64,000 nucleotides of DNA from Sphingobacterium corticibacter (lineage in GTDB: Bacteria > Bacteroidota > Bacteroidia > Sphingobacteriales > Sphingobacteriaceae). Positions 33,642 to 41,940 of the stretch are shown here, piece after piece. A model generated the notes under the pieces. The model was not told where the DNA came from. It saw only the letters and a program-made list of their open reading frames with translations, and did not search any database. Position 1 is the first letter of the stretch. Each line of letters opens with the position of its first letter. Location: assembly GCF_003076635.1 (NCBI RefSeq), contig NZ_QDKG01000001.1:1178001-1242000 (forward strand), read 5' to 3'. The position numbers and the translations under genes were made by a program.

Positions 33642-33764
33642 ATGGACACATATACACAGTGCCCAGAGGAGCTTCTCGAGCGTGGTATCAGAATAGTTGA
33701 TCTGAAGGATAAGCCGCACCTGTTCAATGGGCGTAAATTAGTGCGCCTGCCAAGAGCTCCGTGA
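33642..33764 (+). CDS. Short phage ORF (40 aa)
   Basis: MDTYTQCPEELLERGIRIVD, then a basic C-terminus. It starts two bases after the previous stop, in the rhythm of the operon. Function unknown. Confidence 0.45.
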   Translation: MDTYTQCPEELLERGIRIVDLKDKPHLFNGRKLVRLPRAP

Positions 33765-33877
33765 TCAGCAGAGTTTTTGAGGATAATGGTTTTTGTAGAG
33801 TTTGCGGTTAGGGTGGAGATTGGGTAGGTGCTAGAGCTTCACCCTCATCAATAACAAGTGTTTTTTAATGATTCTTT

Positions 33878-33898
33878 GTTACAAAGCTACTTTGTAAC
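33878..33898. promoter_or_regulatory. GTTACAAAG inverted repeat
   Basis: GTTACAAAG and CTTTGTAAC are separated by three bases. The half site recurs in the origin-like region at 38.1-38.5 kb, so both may be bound by the same protein. The rest of 33765-34052 is AT-rich with no gene seen. Confidence 0.45.
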
Positions 33899-34052
33899 GT
33901 AAATGATAATTAAAAACGTGAAAATTATAGGACTTCAGTAGATGAGCTAGGTTAACTTAACTTAAATATTTTAAGGTGGTATACTGCCATGACCCTTATC
34001 ATCGATTGGCAGATATCTATATCGCGCGGTGGGCTATCAAAATAGGTGCCCT

Positions 34053-34268
34053 ATGTTACTAATTACTTTTTACCGCCTTGTTATACCAGTTGTTTTTATT
34101 GTATCAAACATTTTAAATGTTTTATTGGTATTGGTGATAAATAGTGTAAAATATATTATACTTGTAAAACCCCAGCTTAAAAAGGGGTGCAAAGGTAGAA
34201 AAGATATTGATATTTCCAAAGGACAGTTTATGTCGATGTCTAAAAAGCTGATTGATATGTGTTTGTAA
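34053..34268 (+). CDS. Small membrane protein (71 aa)
   Basis: Starts MLLITFYRLVIPVVFIVSNI (ATG 34053; ATG 34029 is in frame but less likely). One or two hydrophobic helices (residues 1-38) precede a basic cytoplasmic tail rich in Lys. AT-rich and unlike the phage core genes around it. It overlaps the next open frame by a few bases. Function unknown. Confidence 0.4.
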   Translation: MLLITFYRLVIPVVFIVSNILNVLLVLVINSVKYIILVKPQLKKGCKGRKDIDISKGQFMSMSKKLIDMCL

Positions 34269-34279
34269 TTGTAAATACT

Positions 34280-34513
34280 ATGAAAGTTCTATTAAGTCAC
34301 ATCAAGAAGTCCATTTTTGCTTTTTTCAATACTGCATTTGCTTCCGATATGGATGTAATAAGTAACGAGGCAAAGAAAAGCCTTTCTAATTATCACGATA
34401 GACGTGAACTTGCTGAAGCGATTTCACGAATGCGGGAGTTGGAGCTAGAAGGGAAAAAGCCTGAAACTTCATTTACTTTGAAAAACGGAGAAAAGGTGAC
34501 CCTGGTACGTTAA
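34280..34513 (+). CDS. Small accessory protein (77 aa)
   Basis: Starts at ATG 34280 (MKVLLSHIKKSIFAFFNTAF), followed by a helical, charged region (YHDRRELAEAISRMRELELE). It resembles short Bacteroidota proteins with an N-terminal amphipathic helix, but no family can be named. It lies 44 bases before the larger membrane protein gene and may be its partner. Confidence 0.45.
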   Translation: MKVLLSHIKKSIFAFFNTAFASDMDVISNEAKKSLSNYHDRRELAEAISRMRELELEGKKPETSFTLKNGEKVTLVR

Positions 34514-34557
34514 GTTTTCCAAGTTCGGATTAATGACCAATAATCCTTGAAACAATT

Positions 34558-35601
34558 ATGAATTTTGGACTAACCATCCTTGCGGTATTTTACATAATAT
34601 ATTTAGTAGTACCGGGCATATTTTTTAAACGCTTTTATTTCCAATCGAAGTTTAACAAAGAATTTTATTCGGGATCTTTTGCGGATAAAATTATCACAAG
34701 TATATTCTGGGGGATCATCATTCAATTAATAATTGTACTGATCTTCATGTCTGTGTCTAGTATGGATATGAGTCAGCTGTACATCAGATGTAAAAATATT
34801 TATTCAGATTTACAGACAAACTCTTTGCCTGATGTTAGTGATTTTCAGTTAAAAACCCTACTAGTTTTATTTATTTTAAGCATGATACTGGCATGCACTC
34901 TAGGGCATATAGTCCACAAAGCGATACGGCTTTTGAAGCTAGACATAAAGTTTTCCCCACTTAGGTTTTCAAATGAGTGGAATTATCTTTTTAGAAATGA
35001 ATTGAATCATGACGACTTTAAATTAAACAAGTACCGAAACTCATATCACTCTACTCAAGTAGATGTTTTCGTAAATGACTCTTCTGAAGATAAACCAAAT
35101 TTTTACACAGGTGTCCTGCATGATTATTCGTTAGATCAAGATGGACAATTGGATCGTATATCTTTATCGATAGCGAAAAAACGGATCATCAAAGAGGGTG
35201 CTAAAGAATATTCCGATGTGGCTGGCGACATATTAATTATACCATATAGGAATATTTCAAACCTAAATTTGAGGTTCAATTATATTTACAAAGAAAAGAA
35301 GGACAAAGACTATACTTTGCTTCAAGGATTTGCTGGGATTATTTTTATGATTGTTTTCTTCGGAACGATTATTATACCTCTCGTTTTCGCATCGAGCTTC
35401 ATGCAAGGTGTTTATTCAGCATTTTTGCTCTTCCTTTCTTGGGCATTCTCACTTGCCGTGTTTGCTGATTTTTTTAATAATAAAACTGATAGAACAGTTT
35501 CATGGAGACATAGGTTTGTGTTGTTTATTTTTAGTATAATATCTGGCTACGGAGGACTATATTTGCTGGAAATTGTAAATTTGGACTTTTTACGGTTTTA
35601 G
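34558..35601 (+). CDS. Accessory multi-pass membrane protein (347 aa)
   Basis: Two helices at the N-terminus (about 3-22 and 45-67), a third at about 95-115, a soluble central domain of about 140 residues (FRNELNHDDFKLNKYRNSYH, VAGDILIIPYRNISNL), then three C-terminal helices (about 250-345). The layout fits a DUF6338-like membrane protein, but I am not sure of the family. It is AT-rich and sits among prophage cargo between early and packaging genes, so a lysogenic-conversion or superinfection-exclusion role is an inference. Confidence 0.6.
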   Translation: MNFGLTILAVFYIIYLVVPGIFFKRFYFQSKFNKEFYSGSFADKIITSIFWGIIIQLIIVLIFMSVSSMDMSQLYIRCKNIYSDLQTNSLPDVSDFQLKTLLVLFILSMILACTLGHIVHKAIRLLKLDIKFSPLRFSNEWNYLFRNELNHDDFKLNKYRNSYHSTQVDVFVNDSSEDKPNFYTGVLHDYSLDQDGQLDRISLSIAKKRIIKEGAKEYSDVAGDILIIPYRNISNLNLRFNYIYKEKKDKDYTLLQGFAGIIFMIVFFGTIIIPLVFASSFMQGVYSAFLLFLSWAFSLAVFADFFNNKTDRTVSWRHRFVLFIFSIISGYGGLYLLEIVNLDFLRF

Positions 35602-35695
35602 TTGTAAAAAACTCTTTAGCTGGTGGTAATGGGCGTACAGCTTCCACAACCCCTCCCCAAATAATTTTCCTATCTTTATAGAAAATTATGATACT

Positions 35696-36391
35696 ATGAC
35701 TAACTTCCTAAAATTAAGTACCTACCTTTTCCTGTGCCTTTCCTTCTTCGCCTGCTCCAAAGATGATCCGCAGCCTGTCCCAGCATTAAGCAGAACAGAA
35801 GCAGCACTTAAATATGATGAAGACGTCCAGTTCAGAGTTCCTAACTTTTCGAACGTAACATGGTCCAGTAGTGATGAGTTTGTTGGGACGGTTGATGAGT
35901 CTGGCAAATTCACCGCGCACCACGTCGGTGAGGCTAAAATAACTGCCACTGTAGACGGACAAACCCTCACCGCGACTGTAGTTGTGGAGCCGTATGTCAC
36001 CGGTATTGTCGAGCCCTACTTAAATTTCGGTGGTAGTGTCCAGAGTATAATGGAATATGAAAAGCGCGAGTATTTAGAAGATATCAGTACAGTATATACG
36101 GTATTTCGCGGTCAAGGAGACTTAGAAAAATATGTCGGTTACCTAACCGCTCAAGGAATAATGGTCAGCGCTAACATTGAGTTTATATTTAATCTCAATG
36201 TGATTCAAAATGTGATGCTTTTCTATAAAGAGAGATACAACTATCTTGGTAAGGGCTACAATGATAGAGATTATTTTGAGAGTAAAGATGGATCATATCG
36301 AGTTTTTATATCTGGCGGCGATAACGCTTACTATACGCAAGATCCTTTCCTTGCTTCAACAATAATCGAGGAAGTTAACGTGCCGTGGTAA
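35696..36391 (+). CDS. BIG2-type Ig-like lipoprotein, copy 1
   Basis: A 231-residue lipoprotein with a signal ending in the lipobox CLSFFAC, one BIG2 bacterial Ig-like domain (about 35-100; VTWSSSDEFVGTVDESGKFT, GEAKITATVDG) and a C-terminal region of unknown fold that includes FYKERYNYLG and FESKDGS. It is a paralogue of the gene at 36563, sharing the order and motifs of both parts. The upstream bases TTTCCTATCTTTATAGAAAA carry a near-consensus -7 element. Probably displayed on the outer membrane of the lysogen. Confidence 0.7.
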   Translation: MTNFLKLSTYLFLCLSFFACSKDDPQPVPALSRTEAALKYDEDVQFRVPNFSNVTWSSSDEFVGTVDESGKFTAHHVGEAKITATVDGQTLTATVVVEPYVTGIVEPYLNFGGSVQSIMEYEKREYLEDISTVYTVFRGQGDLEKYVGYLTAQGIMVSANIEFIFNLNVIQNVMLFYKERYNYLGKGYNDRDYFESKDGSYRVFISGGDNAYYTQDPFLASTIIEEVNVPW

Positions 36392-36420
36392 ACCGTAAAG
36401 AACAGTGCAGCCTATTTTCC

Positions 36421-36428
36421 TATATTTG
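36421..36428 (+). promoter_or_regulatory. -7 element TATATTTG before a truncated lipoprotein gene
   Basis: Perfect TAnnTTTG, 16 bases before the ATG of the truncated gene, and similar to the upstream regions of the two intact lipoprotein genes. Confidence 0.45.
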
Positions 36429-36444
36429 CTGAAATTATGAAGTT

Positions 36445-36495
36445 ATGAAATTATTATTAGTGGTTGTGGGTCTGTTGTGTTTGGGTGTGATCTAG
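36445..36495 (+). pseudogene. Truncated lipoprotein gene (signal peptide only)
   Basis: Sixteen codons, MKLLLVVVGLLCLGVI, then a stop. It has the promoter spacing of its neighbours and a typical signal peptide start, but no mature part, so it appears to be the remnant of a third lipoprotein gene between the two intact ones. Confidence 0.4.
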
Positions 36496-36562
36496 GATTA
36501 CGGGAAAACGTAGTTACTAGCGTGATTTATTTTCTTATATTCGCCAAAAATTACAAATAATT

Positions 36563-37315
36563 ATGACCTACAATCTACAATTGAAAGCACTTGCGCTTAT
36601 CGCGCTATTATTTGTTGGGTGCTCCAAGAATGAAGAGTCTAACTACCAAATCAATCAATCCGAGGTGAAATTAAAGTATGACGGTGATTTCGCATTCACT
36701 GTTTCAAATGCCTCGAATATAGAATGGTCTTCAAGTGATCCTTTTGTGGGAACTGTCGACATCAATGGAAATTTCACTGCTGAACATATCGGAGAAACCA
36801 CTATTACCGCTAGGCACGCAGGAGGTTCCACAATTGCAAGAGTGATAGTTGAGCCTTATATTACAGATATTGTTGAGCCGCATTTTAATTATGGTGCAAA
36901 TAAAAATGCTATTAAAACCTTGGAGAAACGAAACCTAAAAAATGAATCTTCTACAGATCTTCTTTATCAAGGTCAGGGCCAGAAGGAGAACGAGGTGTAC
37001 TATTCGTTTTCAGGAGGATCCCTAGATGGATCGATTTTGACATTTAGATCTTACTCTTCCCTTGCAACGGATCTTGCAAGATTCTATGGCGAGAGGTATA
37101 ATTACTATGGCTCGACCGATGATGCAGTATTTTTTGAAAGCAAAGATGAAAAGACATTGATTGGCATATCAGCATTAGCTTCGATCGGTATAGGTGCCGT
37201 TTACATAAGACCTTCCTCATCCTCAAGAAGTGCAAAATTAAAGATGCCGAAGTTTGTTGAAAAAATGAAATCAGATCAGACTGTTTTGTCTATTATAGAT
37301 ATATTAGAGAAATAG
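36563..37315 (+). CDS. BIG2-type Ig-like lipoprotein, copy 2
   Basis: A 250-residue paralogue of the protein at 35696: lipobox ALLFVGC, BIG2 domain (about 32-98; IEWSSSDPFVGTVDINGNFT) and C-terminal region with FYGERYNYYG and FESKDEK. An extra C-terminal helical tail (about 218-250) is not in copy 1. Tandem divergent copies suggest surface variation or partners of different specificity. The stop overlaps a GTG that could start the next frame. Confidence 0.7.
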   Translation: MTYNLQLKALALIALLFVGCSKNEESNYQINQSEVKLKYDGDFAFTVSNASNIEWSSSDPFVGTVDINGNFTAEHIGETTITARHAGGSTIARVIVEPYITDIVEPHFNYGANKNAIKTLEKRNLKNESSTDLLYQGQGQKENEVYYSFSGGSLDGSILTFRSYSSLATDLARFYGERYNYYGSTDDAVFFESKDEKTLIGISALASIGIGAVYIRPSSSSRSAKLKMPKFVEKMKSDQTVLSIIDILEK

Positions 37316-37335
37316 TGAATCCAACTGCTAATATC

Positions 37336-37944
37336 ATGTTAAGATCAATCCTTGTTACGATTACTTTTGCGCTTTATACAACATTTGATGTAGCCGCGCA
37401 AGACGCAAGCGTTTTCGTCTCTCCAGATGGTTTAAAATTCGCTAATGGACAAATATTCATAGTGGTAGAAACAGGCGATAGTAAAGATGAGATCATTTCA
37501 AACATCGTGGCGAACGTAAAAACTAAAAGCAATTCTAAATATATTACTGTTGAAGTATTAAACGATGCGATAGTCATCAAGGATTTTATTCCTGGTTATA
37601 CGAAGACGGATAAATCAGCAGGAAGTGCTTATCAACTTGATTTATCCTATAAAATGCTGGTAGAAGTTAAAGACGGCCGGTATAAAATAAATGTACCAGA
37701 ACTGGATATTGCTGCAAATCAAAAATATGATGGATTTGCTGTTGTAGCTAATTCAGGAGTGCAATTTACATTGACTATGGGGTTTTCGGGTAAGCGTGAT
37801 GTGTGGAATAATAAAGAGAAGAAGCTTTTTATATTTGATGAGAAAGGTAAGCTTGTCGAAAAATCCACTAAAGATAAGTTGGAGAAGGATTTATCTCGTG
37901 TAGTTGATTTAGTAGCGGATCAAACAAAGAAGTCTGATTGGTGA
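37336..37944 (+). CDS. Secreted DUF4468-like protein
   Basis: A 202-residue exported protein with a signal peptide (MLRSILVTITFALYTTFDVAAQ region). The body has alternating strands and helices reminiscent of the DUF4468 TBP-like fold of Bacteroidota (IFIVVETGDSKDEIISNIVA, ITVEVLNDAIVIKDF) and a Lys-rich helical tail. ATG 37336 is preferred to GTG 37315, which overlaps the preceding stop, because it opens the signal peptide. A terminator follows. Probably a third surface or periplasmic member of this cargo set. Confidence 0.6.
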   Translation: MLRSILVTITFALYTTFDVAAQDASVFVSPDGLKFANGQIFIVVETGDSKDEIISNIVANVKTKSNSKYITVEVLNDAIVIKDFIPGYTKTDKSAGSAYQLDLSYKMLVEVKDGRYKINVPELDIAANQKYDGFAVVANSGVQFTLTMGFSGKRDVWNNKEKKLFIFDEKGKLVEKSTKDKLEKDLSRVVDLVADQTKKSDW

Positions 37945-38005
37945 TATATCAATGAATATAATATAGTACCAATAATGATACTGCTGACAATTAAAATGAT
38001 TGTCC

Positions 38006-38031
38006 AAAGAGCTCCTTTATAGGGGCTTTTT
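38006..38031 (+). terminator. Intrinsic terminator ending the lipoprotein cargo
   Basis: AAAGAGCTCCT pairs with AGGGGCTTTTT (two G-U pairs) around TTAT, ending in T-rich sequence. Confidence 0.7.
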
Positions 38032-38088
38032 ATTTGCTTTAATAAATTCCGATAACGTTTTTCAAATTCCTGGATATGTAACAATTTT

Positions 38089-38690
38089 TAACACCCTGTA
38101 ACAGGAGTGTAACAATAACTCTTGTTACAAAAATCACCCTTTTTTGTACAGCTGATGCACTTTTTTATATCTGTAACAAGAGTAACAGCATTTTAGTAAT
38201 AATTAGTTTAAAAAAATAAATGCAACAATGTAATGTTTAAAAATAATCAATATTCCTATAGGGTAAACGAATTCACAATTATGTTTTCATAGTGGTTTGT
38301 AAAAAAGGGTGTTATTCTGTTACAATTTTGTAAATAATTGTTTTTCAGTTTATTAAGTCGTTTTTCATCTGTTACGCCACTTTGTATAGTTGTTACAAAC
38401 AGATGATAACAAATTATGCGACAGGTTACAAGATTAGGGCTTAGGTTACAGGAGGGTTACAAGTATACTTGTAACCAAAAACAGCCTTAAAAGTATATCA
38501 AGCACAATTTTTTATTAAGGTTACAGGAGTTACAACATTTTTACTATAAATATCCTAAAAAATTAAATGCAACAATGTAATCTTTATGAAACATCAATTT
38601 TCCTATAGGGTTAACGTACTCACATTTAGTTTTTATAGAGGTTTGTAAAAATTGATGTTTTACTGTAACCTGACCATTAATTCGCAATTA
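38089..38690. repeat. Duplicated AT-rich origin-like region with GTTACA palindromes
   Basis: About 900 bases (37945-38858) hold no gene. A roughly 100-base core occurs twice, at 38211-38312 and 38556-38659, each with ATGCAACAATGTAAT, TCCTATAGGG and GGTTTGTAAAAA. The words GTTAC/GTAAC occur more than ten times, several as palindromes: GTAACAA/TTGTTAC at 38109-38128 and a perfect 22-bp palindrome at 38455-38476. Each core is also enclosed by an inverted repeat (CACCCTTTTTT/AAAAAAGGGTG at 38135 and 38301; ACATCAATTTT/AAAATTGATGT near 38591 and 38647). Iterated sites and AT-rich stretches fit a phage replication origin or packaging/regulatory centre. Confidence 0.6.
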
Positions 38691-38858
38691 ATCAGTGTTT
38701 TATAGGTTGCAGCTTCTGTAACCTTCAATTATTTTCTGTAACCCAACTTTTTACTTTGACATATCAAGACATATCACTAACTTTACACTGTGTATATGTG
38801 TTCATGCAGGGTGGCTTTCGGGTCATCCTGCATATTTTAAACCACACCACGTGTAGAT

Positions 38859-39230
38859 ATGACAGAAATCCAATTGCAAACCTCCGCAGTAACTTGGTTG
38901 TGGAACACCTACCCAGCCACACGTCGGCTTTTCTTTCACATTCCAAACGGGGGAAGTAGAAACGCCGTAGAAGGGATGCAACTCAAAGCATCCGGTGTAG
39001 TAGCTGGTATTCCAGATTGCATCCTAATCCACTTAGGCTTAGCCTACGGTTTTGAATTCAAAACATTAACGGGTACAGTCTCTCCAGAACAGGCAAAAGT
39101 ACATCAGGTATGGCAGCAAGATGGTACACCAGTTTACATCATACGCACACTAGAGGAGTTTCAGAAGGCGATCATCTCTATCTTAGGCCAGCCCATCACA
39201 ACCCAACTAGGGAAGGAGGTAGCAGCATGA
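38859..39230 (+). CDS. VRR-NUC domain nuclease
   Basis: A 123-residue single-domain VRR-NUC (PD-(D/E)XK superfamily) nuclease. The core motifs are visible: GSRNAVEGMQLKASGVVAGI, then PDCILI (Asp), GFEFKTLTG (Glu-x-Lys) and SPEQAKVHQVW (Gln helix). Stand-alone phage VRR-NUC proteins are thought to resolve branched DNA before packaging. It is the first gene of the late packaging operon, and its stop overlaps the next ATG (ATGA). Confidence 0.85.
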   Translation: MTEIQLQTSAVTWLWNTYPATRRLFFHIPNGGSRNAVEGMQLKASGVVAGIPDCILIHLGLAYGFEFKTLTGTVSPEQAKVHQVWQQDGTPVYIIRTLEEFQKAIISILGQPITTQLGKEVAA

Positions 39231-39640
39231 TCACAACATCTGTAAGTACAATCCCAACCACTGTAAACCTTCAACAATACCTTCAGCAATATCATCCCGA
39301 TATCGCTCAAGAGGTTTACCAGCGTTTCAAGTCCTTGCCATGTACGCCTGAGATAATCAAGTCCGTGCATACTCATACTATACCACTTGCCAGTGAACAT
39401 TGGCAGGTACAAATCATATCAATTGCAGCAGCTCTACTTCTGGTGTCACCTGAGACTATCTATACCGATTGCGGTATTCGTCGTAATAGTGGAGTTGCCA
39501 CTATGCTGGGGAAGCAGATCGGGGTATCACATCAAGTCATTAGTAAGAAAGTAGAAAGAGCACGTCATTATTACACGCATGTCAGCTGGGCGCGTGATGC
39601 GGTAGATCAAATTGTAAAGGAGGTGAAAGGGAATGGGTAG
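39227..39640 (+). CDS. Phage protein with HTH-like C-terminus (137 aa)
   Basis: The start is ATG 39227, with GGAAGGAGG seven bases upstream and overlap with the VRR-NUC stop; the longer frame from 39110 is a shadow. The C-terminal half (VATMLGKQIGVSHQVISKKV) looks like a helix-turn-helix, so a DNA-binding packaging or late regulatory role is possible. It overlaps terS by eight bases. No family recognised. Confidence 0.6.
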   Translation: MITTSVSTIPTTVNLQQYLQQYHPDIAQEVYQRFKSLPCTPEIIKSVHTHTIPLASEHWQVQIISIAAALLLVSPETIYTDCGIRRNSGVATMLGKQIGVSHQVISKKVERARHYYTHVSWARDAVDQIVKEVKGNG

Positions 39641-40409
39641 TGAACAGCTAGAGGTAAAGTTAACCGTCAATCAGCGTCGTTTTGTAGAAGAGTATTGCAA
39701 AGATTTCAATGCTACGCAGGCGGCTATTCGTGCTGGATATAGCGCTAAGACAGCTGCTGTTGTGGGGCATGAGAACTTAAGAAAACCTAATATTTCCTCT
39801 GCAATCACCTCTAGGCTTGATGAACTATCCCTCACAGCAGAAGAGCTTACCAAGAAGACTGCGGATATCGCTAGAGGCAACCTCTCTGACTACATGACCA
39901 CAAAGATGGTTGCATATACACCGATGGTTCGAAAGGGTCTTAATGAGCTTATCGCTGAACTCGAGTATGAGCTAATGCTTAAAGAGGAGTTTTGCGCGGA
40001 AAAAGGATATACCGAAGAAGCTTTTGATGAGTTTCAAGCTATGCTTGAGCCTAAGCGTGATCAGATCCTTGCTTATCAGATCGAATTACGTCGTAATCCC
40101 TTTGCTACCCGGTTAGTGAACGGTGAAACTGAACTTGTACCGCAAGTGGAAGTCGATATGCAAAAGCTTATCGCTGACAAGGAGAGAGGCATCATCAAAT
40201 CATTTAAGTACGGTAAAAATGGGTTGGAGGTCGAGCTCTACTCAGCTGACGCCGCTATGGATCGTTTGATGCGCGTACGTGGGATGTACAAAGATAAATT
40301 GGATATCACCACCAAGGATCAATCATTGAATGAGAAGGTATCACCAGAGGAGGCGCAGCGATTGCTTCAGCAGCTGGCAAGTGGGAACTTTAACACGACT
40401 GACGCTTAA
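39633..40409 (+). CDS. terS: Terminase small subunit
   Basis: A 258-residue packaging protein that selects phage DNA. The N-terminal DNA-binding domain shows the typical LTVNQRRFVEEYCKDFNATQ, AAIRAGYSAKTA and ENLRKPNISSAI. A helical oligomerisation region follows (about 65-210) and then a C-terminal segment that should contact the large subunit. It overlaps both neighbours (8 bases upstream, one base downstream), marking one packaging operon. Confidence 0.88.
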   Translation: MGSEQLEVKLTVNQRRFVEEYCKDFNATQAAIRAGYSAKTAAVVGHENLRKPNISSAITSRLDELSLTAEELTKKTADIARGNLSDYMTTKMVAYTPMVRKGLNELIAELEYELMLKEEFCAEKGYTEEAFDEFQAMLEPKRDQILAYQIELRRNPFATRLVNGETELVPQVEVDMQKLIADKERGIIKSFKYGKNGLEVELYSADAAMDRLMRVRGMYKDKLDITTKDQSLNEKVSPEEAQRLLQQLASGNFNTTDA

Positions 40410-41914
40410 TGACAACCAACGCAGCCTTTACACGTCGCGATATCGTCGCTCTATGGTGTAAGTCATCCATCATGAACTACACGCAGTACTTCTTTCAAAA
40501 GCAGTATTCGCGTAGTTTTGTTGTCGGTGATCATCATGTAAAGATTGCGAAGGCTTTGGATGATGTGCTGATGGGTAGGATCACTCGCCTGATCATCAAT
40601 ATAGCTCCTCGATATGGTAAGACTGAACTAGCCGTGAAGAACCTTATCAGCGCTGGTCTGGCCATAAATCCTGCATCTAAATTCATTCACCTTTCGTACA
40701 GCGATGACCTTGCTTTGGATAACTCCGAAGCGGTAAAGGATCTGGTCCAGTCAGAAGCCTACCAAGCGCTATTTCCGGATGTACAACTCAAGCAAGGATC
40801 TGGAGCAAAGAATAAATGGTACACAACAGCTGGCGGCGGCGTATATGCGCGTGCTGCCGGCGGTCAGGTTACTGGTTTCGGTGCTGGGCAAGTTGACAAT
40901 GAGCCGAATGATGCACAGCTGCAAGATGACGAACTGGAGCTTGAAGAAATGCTTGCGCTTGGAGGTGAACTGTTTGGTGGCGCACTGATCATTGATGACC
41001 CTATCAAGCCTGATGATGCGGATAGTGAGATAAAGCGCGAGCGTGTGAATAATCGCTTCGATTCAACGATCATCAACCGTGTAAACTCACGGAATACGCC
41101 AATCATCATTATCATGCAACGACTACATGAAAATGATCTATGTGGCCATGTCCTTGCAAATTACCCTGGGGAATGGGAGGTGCTTAGTTTGCCATGTATC
41201 ATTGTCGAAGAAGGGCAATCACTACAGCAGGGCAAAGCGCTTTGGGAATTCAAGCATAATCTCAATGAGCTGCTCAAGATGAATGATATCAACCCGATCA
41301 ACTTCGGTCGCCAATACATGCAGAATCCGCAGCCTAAAGAAGGATTGATGTATAGGCCATTCAAAGAGTATTTGAATATACCGCCAGCTGGTAAAACCTA
41401 CCGCAAAGCTTATGTTGATACGGCTGATACGGGCAAGGATTACCTATGTAGTATCGCTTACGTGGAGACTGATCTTGGCTGCTATATTCAAGATGTACTT
41501 TACACGCAGGATCCAATGGAGATCACAGAGCCTGATACCGCGCGACAGTTAGCAACATACCGAGTGACCGATGCTAAGATCGAATCGAATAACGGTGGTC
41601 GGGGCTTCGCACGAAATGTAGAAGCACATCTGGTAACGCTCAAGGCGTTCGATTGTAAGGTTAGTTGGTTTCATCAGGGAGATAATAAGCAGGCTAGGAT
41701 CTTTACCAACTCTGCAAAGGTCAATATGCTCATCCATATGCCAGCAGGATGGGAGAAGATGTGGCCGCAGTTTCACAAACACATTACTACATACACCAAA
41801 AAAGGAAACAATCCGCACGATGACGCTGAGGATTGTTTGACAGGGATAGCTGAGAACTTTGGCATCAACAATGAGAGCAACATCGACGATTCAATTATAG
41901 GCATGTTTGGGTAG
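40409..41914 (+). CDS. terL: Terminase large subunit
   Basis: A 501-residue packaging motor. The N-terminal ATPase has Walker A APRYGKTE (Lys71) and Walker B ALIIDDPIK (Asp196-Asp197); the C-terminal RNase H-like nuclease starts at KAYVDTADTG (Asp337) and ends with DDAEDCLTG. An odd feature is an acidic stretch at about residues 160-190 (VDNEPNDAQLQDDELELEEM) just before Walker B, where relatives usually have a short loop. Its stop precedes the portal gene by 26 bases. Confidence 0.93.
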   Translation: MTTNAAFTRRDIVALWCKSSIMNYTQYFFQKQYSRSFVVGDHHVKIAKALDDVLMGRITRLIINIAPRYGKTELAVKNLISAGLAINPASKFIHLSYSDDLALDNSEAVKDLVQSEAYQALFPDVQLKQGSGAKNKWYTTAGGGVYARAAGGQVTGFGAGQVDNEPNDAQLQDDELELEEMLALGGELFGGALIIDDPIKPDDADSEIKRERVNNRFDSTIINRVNSRNTPIIIIMQRLHENDLCGHVLANYPGEWEVLSLPCIIVEEGQSLQQGKALWEFKHNLNELLKMNDINPINFGRQYMQNPQPKEGLMYRPFKEYLNIPPAGKTYRKAYVDTADTGKDYLCSIAYVETDLGCYIQDVLYTQDPMEITEPDTARQLATYRVTDAKIESNNGGRGFARNVEAHLVTLKAFDCKVSWFHQGDNKQARIFTNSAKVNMLIHMPAGWEKMWPQFHKHITTYTKKGNNPHDDAEDCLTGIAENFGINNESNIDDSIIGMFG

Positions 41915-41940
41915 CCAAGCAGACACAGCAAGCAGTAATT

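Noticed and set aside
37945..38858. CRISPR array in the repeat-rich region
   Set aside because: There are only two long imperfect units and irregular short words, without regular spacers.
38756..38959. Open frames on both strands just before the VRR-NUC gene
   Set aside because: They overlap the VRR-NUC start in other frames and have no family resemblance or start signals.
39110..39226. Longer start of the 137-aa packaging-operon protein
   Set aside because: It lies wholly within the VRR-NUC gene in another frame; ATG 39227 has a strong ribosome-binding site and an overlapping stop-start.
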